The notes under the pieces were generated by a model that did no database searches, was not told the origin of the DNA, and saw nothing but the letters and a program-made list of their open reading frames with translations. The position numbers and the translations under genes are program-made. DNA of 35,854 nucleotides from Lunatibacter salilacus (GTDB taxonomy: Bacteria; Bacteroidota; Bacteroidia; Cytophagales; Cyclobacteriaceae), in contig NZ_VOLC01000033.1 of NCBI RefSeq assembly GCF_009797935.1, positions 1 through 35,854 of the forward strand. Direction: 5' to 3'. Position 1 is the first letter of the stretch; each line of letters begins with the position of its first letter. Below, piece by piece: positions 32,478 to 35,854 of the stretch.

Positions 32478-32714
32478 TCATTCAGGGCATTCACCATCTG
32501 TCCAGGTTTTGACGCCCGCATTTGCCGCCACACAACTGTTGCTATAAGTTTGACCATTACAGCCACAGACCGGCCTATATTCCATTGTGCAAACCGCATC
32601 AGTCTTTATTTTTGTGGGATCTATACAGGTCCCGGGAGATTCCATCAATATTTGATCCTCACATGAAAAGCCCGTGAGCAGGAGCATGATATAAAGAAAT
32701 ACTACCTTTTTCAT
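32478..32714 (-). CDS. Kazal-type serine protease inhibitor lipoprotein
   Basis: A 78-residue exported protein: lipoprotein-like signal with Cys18 (LLLTGFSC), then a single Kazal domain from about residue 30. The six cysteines (30, 42, 50, 52, 61, 76) follow the Kazal pattern, and the reactive loop CTMEYRPVCG closely resembles the CTLEYRPLCG loop of turkey ovomucoid third domain as I recall it, which places the P1 residue at Met44. That predicts inhibition of chymotrypsin-, elastase- or subtilisin-like proteases at the cell surface or periplasm. GCNGQTYSNSC is the conserved core. The gene stands alone between convergent and divergent neighbours. Confidence 0.93.
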   Translation of the reverse strand: MKKVVFLYIMLLLTGFSCEDQILMESPGTCIDPTKIKTDAVCTMEYRPVCGCNGQTYSNSCVAANAGVKTWTDGECPE

Positions 32715-32821
32715 GGATAGGTTGGTTATTTGATGTCTAGACGAAACAGTAGTTAAAAATGCTACAGTGGCTTGAAAAAAAACAATAAAAATTTGACCTG
32801 ATTGGATAAAATAAAAATTGC

Positions 32822-32829
32822 TAGTTTTG
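32822..32829 (+). promoter_or_regulatory. Candidate -7 element upstream of the barrel gene at 32848
   Basis: TAGTTTTG matches TAnnTTTG; it ends 18 nt before the ATG, giving a short leader. An ATTG lies 17 nt upstream, a weak -33 candidate. Confidence 0.35.
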
Positions 32830-32847
32830 GACCCTAATAAAACTCTT

Positions 32848-33348
32848 ATGGGTAAAACTGCTTGGATTGTTTTTTTTGGTTTGTTACTTGTCGCTGCTGC
32901 GCCAAAGGCTTTTGCCCAGCAGAATGAATTACCGCAATCGATCTTTGTGGAAGGTCTGGGAAGCGGAATCTTTTATTCATTTAATTATGACACTCGGTTT
33001 AGACCTAAGTCTAACGGATGGGGAGTAAGGGTTGGAATGGGCTATACTTCCGTAGAAGGGGATAGAATTTATACTGTTCCCCTGGTTATAAATTATTTAC
33101 TCGGAAGAAAGAAAAATTTCTTGGAAGTTGGTGCGGGTGTTACTTTTAATGGCTTGAATGACCGGACTAATACCAACATTTCCTCCGGTTTAGTCAACGT
33201 TGAAAACGGGGCAATAGGTACTCTTGCTATTGGATACAGAAGGGTTTCATCATCTGGATTTACATTTCGTGCGGGGCTGACCCCTTTGATCGGCGGCCTG
33301 GTGGAAGAATACTTTTGGCCACAGCTATCTTTTGGCTATTCATTTTAA
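32848..33348 (+). CDS. Small outer-membrane beta-barrel protein
   Basis: A 166-residue protein with a signal peptide (MGKTAWIVFFGLLLVAAAPK, cleavage after FAQ region). The mature part alternates strands (IFVEGLGSGIFYSFNYDTRF, GWGVRVGMGYTSVEG, TVPLVINYLLG, FLEVGAGVTFNG, GTLAIGYRRVSS, FTFRAGLTPLIGG) and ends in FGYSF with a terminal aromatic, as barrel proteins do. The upstream in-frame start at 32818 overlaps a promoter-like word and precedes the signal peptide, so the ATG at 32848 is preferred. Function unknown; it converges with 6 nt between stops on the next barrel gene. Confidence 0.85.
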   Translation: MGKTAWIVFFGLLLVAAAPKAFAQQNELPQSIFVEGLGSGIFYSFNYDTRFRPKSNGWGVRVGMGYTSVEGDRIYTVPLVINYLLGRKKNFLEVGAGVTFNGLNDRTNTNISSGLVNVENGAIGTLAIGYRRVSSSGFTFRAGLTPLIGGLVEEYFWPQLSFGYSF

Positions 33349-33354
33349 ATCAAG

Positions 33355-33969
33355 CTATAAAAAGAAACTGATTCTTGGTCCAAAAAAGATCCCTCTGGAA
33401 TACCCGGAACTATCTATAAATAGCCCCCCTTGAAGTCCAAGTGTTGCTTTCTCGTGAAAGACTTTCTTTATCGAATAGACGATTGGAAGATGTATGTCAA
33501 CCGTAGTAGCAGTTTTTCTAAAAAACCCGGTAAAGACCTTCCTGTCCCGATCGAAATTAACTACTTCCATAAATTCGTTTTCTTCCACAAACATCCCGAT
33601 ACCAGTTCCAAACTCGGCGACAAGATCCCAGGGCAACCTGAGTTTACGGCCAAAGACTAAAGAAAAATGGTCTGTCAATAATTTCCCTTCCAATGGAAGG
33701 GATCCAAGTTCGGACAATAAAGGAGTGTTTGCCGCCGAAGCCCTATGATATTGGTTGACCGAATGGTTAATGCTTGTTCCTATGGTCCAATTTTCTCCCA
33801 ATTGATACGTAAGGCCAAGATTCAAATTAAAGCCTTCCACAGGTTGCTCTACACGTTGCTGATTGGGTATCCGAAATGTACCCAAAGATAAGTGGCTCTC
33901 TAAGTTTTGACCGAATGTGGCACCACTGACTACAACCAGTAAAAGAAATAATAAATTGGATTTCTTCAT
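33355..33969 (-). CDS. Outer-membrane barrel-like protein, paralog of the gene upstream
   Basis: A 204-residue protein with signal peptide MKKSNLLFLLLVVVSGATFG. Strands include EGFNLNLGLTYQLGENWTIG, TDHFSLVFGRKLRLPWDLVAEFGTGIGMFVEE and a C-terminus RGIFFGPRISFFL. Its pattern 'G-T-G-[IV]-G-x-[FY]-[VL]-E' and the C-terminal GPxIS[FY] are shared with the protein encoded 10 nt upstream, indicating a tandem duplication. The in-frame start at 34023 adds 18 residues before the signal peptide and would overlap the upstream gene, so 33969 is used. Confidence 0.84.
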   Translation of the reverse strand: MKKSNLLFLLLVVVSGATFGQNLESHLSLGTFRIPNQQRVEQPVEGFNLNLGLTYQLGENWTIGTSINHSVNQYHRASAANTPLLSELGSLPLEGKLLTDHFSLVFGRKLRLPWDLVAEFGTGIGMFVEENEFMEVVNFDRDRKVFTGFFRKTATTVDIHLPIVYSIKKVFHEKATLGLQGGLFIDSSGYSRGIFFGPRISFFL

Positions 33970-33979
33970 CTGTTTTCTA

Positions 33980-34546
33980 TTAAAATCGGTAGCTAATTTC
34001 AGGCCCCAGATGAAATCCACCAAGGGAATAGAAGGGGGTCAAATAAATTCCAGAATGGATTCCACCTCTCAGGTTTGGTGCAAATTCTTTTGAAAGGCGA
34101 CCTCTAAAAGGCATCGTGAAGTCTCTAACATACTCCTTTTCAAGCGTCGGGTTTTGTGAGGTTGGGTTGCGGGGATTGGTATGTTCCAGGTAATAACCCA
34201 CCCCGGTGCCCACGGAGATTACCCACTGATTGGCAAGCTGGAATTTTCTATGGATCAAAAGACCAAATGTATTCAAGTGAACCTTAGTGAATTCCTCAGG
34301 CACCAGAGAATTGGAAGTTGAATTACGATTTCCAAAATGACCCACCAAAAAATCTGAAGAAATAGCGAGTTTTTCACCAATATGGTATGTAAATGAGATC
34401 CCAGCCTGGGGGCCAATACTTCCACCTTGATAATTAAAAAAATCTATGGGAGTAAGTAATCCCCCATGCAGCCCGATGTCATAATGTTGACCATAGCCCG
34501 CTTGTAGGGAAGCAAAGAACAAAATAAAGTAAACAATTTTTTTCAC
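33980..34546 (-). CDS. Outer-membrane barrel-like protein, GTG start at repeat boundary
   Basis: A 188-residue protein with signal peptide MKKIVYFILFFASLQAGYG. Strands include DIGLHGGLLTPIDF, GPQAGISFTYHIGEKLAIS, FGLLIHRKFQLANQWVISVG with TGVGYYLEH, and a C-terminal HLGPEISYRF. The start codon is GTG at 34546, within AACAGGTGAAA where the other repeat/gene junctions read AACA(C/G)ATGAAA, so repeat copy E provides the whole leader. It probably shares a transcript with its paralog 10 nt downstream. Function unknown. Confidence 0.84.
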   Translation of the reverse strand: MKKIVYFILFFASLQAGYGQHYDIGLHGGLLTPIDFFNYQGGSIGPQAGISFTYHIGEKLAISSDFLVGHFGNRNSTSNSLVPEEFTKVHLNTFGLLIHRKFQLANQWVISVGTGVGYYLEHTNPRNPTSQNPTLEKEYVRDFTMPFRGRLSKEFAPNLRGGIHSGIYLTPFYSLGGFHLGPEISYRF

Positions 34547-34635
34547 CTGTTTATAATTTGATTTTTAACGGTCAGATGGAATCTCGCAACTATAATCATC
34601 CCACTGTGTGACGATCTCGTCATGCTCGATTTCAT
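34547..34635 (-). repeat. Dispersed repeat, copy E
   Basis: An 89-nt unit on the minus strand, nearly identical to copy A, including the GACG-AGAT-CGTC hairpin. It ends exactly before the GTG start at 34546, and its open frame ends in a TGA that overlaps that start (GTGA). Confidence 0.9.
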
Positions 34636-34683
34636 GTAAAATTTCGAATAGTAAAAAATGACATAAGGCTTTTGAGGAGGTCT

Positions 34684-34869
34684 CTAAGATCTCTTTTTAA
34701 ATGTAAACCAAAAATAGGCAGGAAATATCAGGGCCTTAAGTCTCCAGTCATTTTTCTCATGAAAACCTAGATGTGGGTCAGCGTTTATTTTTTTATAAAG
34801 CAGGGATGCAAAAATCAAGTGAGCCAAAACGGCTATTAATAGCAATCCGTAAATAATCAATTCTATCAT
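34684..34869 (-). CDS. Small membrane protein encoded with the NnrU/ICMT-like gene
   Basis: A 61-residue protein with one N-terminal transmembrane helix (LIIYGLLLIAVLAHLIFASLLY), a polar stretch (KKINADPHLGFHEKNDWR) and an amphipathic aromatic C-terminus (ALIFPAYFWFTFKK). Its ATG overlaps the stop of the upstream methyltransferase-like gene by 4 nt, which supports it being real and co-translated. I do not recognise the family; it may be a small partner subunit of the neighbour. Confidence 0.72.
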   Translation of the reverse strand: MIELIIYGLLLIAVLAHLIFASLLYKKINADPHLGFHEKNDWRLKALIFPAYFWFTFKKRS

Positions 34870-35453
34870 GGCTTTTTAGTAGGGATTATGGGGGGTACTG
34901 ATTTCTGAAAGTCAATATATGCCGGCCCATGTAGGGTTATGAGCTTTTTTTCTTCGAAATAAATCCCAAAAGGCAAATAAACAAGCAGAGCGATCAGGTG
35001 AACCATTGACGCCACCGTGGGAAGGAAAAAGAAATACCCCAAGAAAATCAGTACAAGTCCGGCATACAGGGGATGCCTCACCCAGCGGTAAAGGCCATCA
35101 ATCACTAGACTATCTTTTTGCTTCAAGTCATCGTGGGGTGCCAACCCGATAAATCGTTTTAATGAAATCCCCTTCATGGACTTGACAGAAATAATGGTAC
35201 CAAAGGTCGCCAGCATATAGCCTATATATTGGAGGACGTCAGTTGGATTCAGAAGGTAGTGGGGAGGTATGGTTCCAGAATAAAAAAGAAGTGCAAATAC
35301 CCCCAAAATTGACACCAAACTGTAGATCAACCGATACCATTTGTAGGAGTTGCCCATGATACCTTGAATTTTTCTTTTTATATTCAGGGCTGCAAGGTAA
35401 CTGTGGCTGGCATAAAAGAGCATCCAACCTATAAACAAATAGAAATAAGGCAT
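34866..35453 (-). CDS. NnrU / isoprenylcysteine methyltransferase-like membrane protein
   Basis: A 195-residue polytopic membrane protein with about five helices. The signature GLYRWVRHPLYAGLVLIFLG followed by a long hydrophobic stretch and EEKKLITLHGPAYIDFQKSVP is the PEMT/ICMT-type SAM-binding core shared by phospholipid and isoprenylcysteine methyltransferases and NnrU proteins. The membrane-bound substrate is unknown. A TTG at 35474 would extend the frame by seven residues; the ATG at 35453 is preferred. It is translationally coupled to the small membrane protein gene that follows. Confidence 0.86.
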   Translation of the reverse strand: MPYFYLFIGWMLFYASHSYLAALNIKRKIQGIMGNSYKWYRLIYSLVSILGVFALLFYSGTIPPHYLLNPTDVLQYIGYMLATFGTIISVKSMKGISLKRFIGLAPHDDLKQKDSLVIDGLYRWVRHPLYAGLVLIFLGYFFFLPTVASMVHLIALLVYLPFGIYFEEKKLITLHGPAYIDFQKSVPPIIPTKKP

Positions 35454-35474
35454 GGTACTTGAAATGAATCGCAA

Positions 35475-35680
35475 AGGTGCGAAAAAATATTTTTATATAT
35501 GGATTTCGGTGGAAATGATACTGGTTGATATTGGGAATAAATTGAAATATGGTGGAAATATAGTGGATATATGGCCTGCGGCCGAAATATGGAAAAATGA
35601 TATTTTTTGATATTGGATATTGATGGATATTTGAATAAAATATTGTTGTAATATAGTAGAAACCTGCCTGGACCTCAGGT
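35475..35680. other. Low-complexity region of iterated GATAT / GAAATATGG words
   Basis: About 200 nt made largely of imperfect repeats of TGATATT, GGATAT and GAAATATGG, purine-rich on the plus strand, with a GGCC-TGC-GGCC hairpin near 35574-35584. It bridges the promoter side of the NnrU-like gene and the repeat array at the window end. No gene is visible. Confidence 0.6.
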
Positions 35681-35708
35681 TTGACCACTGAAAAACAAAT
35701 ATAAACAG
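35681..35708 (+). repeat. Dispersed repeat, tail-only fragment
   Basis: TTGACCACTGAAAAAC followed by AAATATAAACAG matches only the last ~28 nt of the ~89-nt unit and directly precedes copy F1. The head of this unit is missing. Confidence 0.75.
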
Positions 35709-35799
35709 ATGAAATCGAGCATGACGTAGCCGTCACACACTGGGATGACTATCAACCATGCGAGATTCCATGTGACCGCTGAAAAAAAATTATAGACAC
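35709..35799 (+). repeat. Dispersed repeat, copy F1
   Basis: A 91-nt unit. The hairpin is GACG, loop TAGC, CGTC; the loop TAG is an in-frame stop, so this copy cannot encode the ~30-residue peptide open in copies A, B, D and E. Confidence 0.88.
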
Positions 35800-35854
35800 A
35801 TGAAATCGAGCATGACGCAGGCGACGCACGGAGGGATGATTATAATTGCGAGAT
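35800..35854 (+). repeat. Dispersed repeat, copy F2 (cut by window end)
   Basis: The first 55 nt of another tandem unit, with the GACGCAGGCGACGC variant also seen in copy C. The array continues beyond the window. Confidence 0.88.

Noticed and set aside
35709-35854. Annotating the ~30-codon frames in the repeats as protein genes
   Set aside because: Copy F1 has an in-frame TAG and copy C a different frame end, so coding is not conserved in all copies; they are reported as repeats with a coupling hypothesis instead.

Overview
The window looks like a chromosomal stretch of a Bacteroidota (Bacteroidetes) bacterium, probably a Cytophagia-like lineage. The grounds are short lipoprotein signals on many small exported proteins, a TonB-dependent receptor with an N-terminal carboxypeptidase-regulatory-like domain, small outer-membrane barrels, promoters of the TAnnTTTG type, FKBP lipoproteins next to nrnA and ndk, and A-rich leaders in place of Shine-Dalgarno sites. 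The lineage below phylum is inference. I see no rRNA, tRNA, CRISPR array, transposase or phage gene.

Layout. 1-1651: a retropepsin-like protease/RimK ligase pair (rimB-like, rimK) bracketed by copies of a ~89-nt dispersed repeat. 1652-5773: hemC, a cyclophilin lipoprotein, a RmlD-like reductase and an NSS-family sodium symporter, tightly packed. 5868-7464 (minus): a two-gene operon of an actin-like ATPase and a bactofilin. The actin-like protein carries its phosphate-1 motif at the C-terminus, so it appears circularly permuted; this is the most unusual object in the window. 7965-11465: outer-membrane barrel, HMA/AraC fusion regulator, secreted beta protein, lipoprotein resembling DUF4221. 11500-14616: an RND transporter without adaptor or channel genes. 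15181-20082: GNAT, two exported Gfo/Idh/MocA oxidoreductases, a short TonB-C protein, a four-helix membrane protein and a barrel with a very basic tail. 20255-23915: tandem-domain secreted protein, slyD, and a GMC dehydrogenase with its Tat-signal small subunit. 24070-27020: TonB receptor and nitroreductase. 27075-30893: three FKBP lipoproteins and nrnA on the minus strand, ndk divergent. 31008-32393: GH140-like glycosidase. 32478-35453: Kazal-type inhibitor lipoprotein, three small barrels, and a small membrane protein overlapping an NnrU/ICMT-like gene. 35475-35854: low-complexity DNA leading into another array of the dispersed repeat.

How things work together. Envelope biology dominates: five peptidyl-prolyl isomerases (four exported), several barrels, a protease inhibitor, exported sugar oxidoreductases and a glycosidase suggest a periplasm busy with protein folding and polysaccharide or sugar-derivative processing. 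The repeat family links four otherwise unrelated loci: each copy that precedes a gene ends exactly at that gene's start codon, so the repeat forms the gene's leader. In most copies it also carries a ~30-codon open frame whose TGA stop overlaps the downstream start. It probably influences translation of rimB, hemC, an FKBP lipoprotein and a barrel gene.
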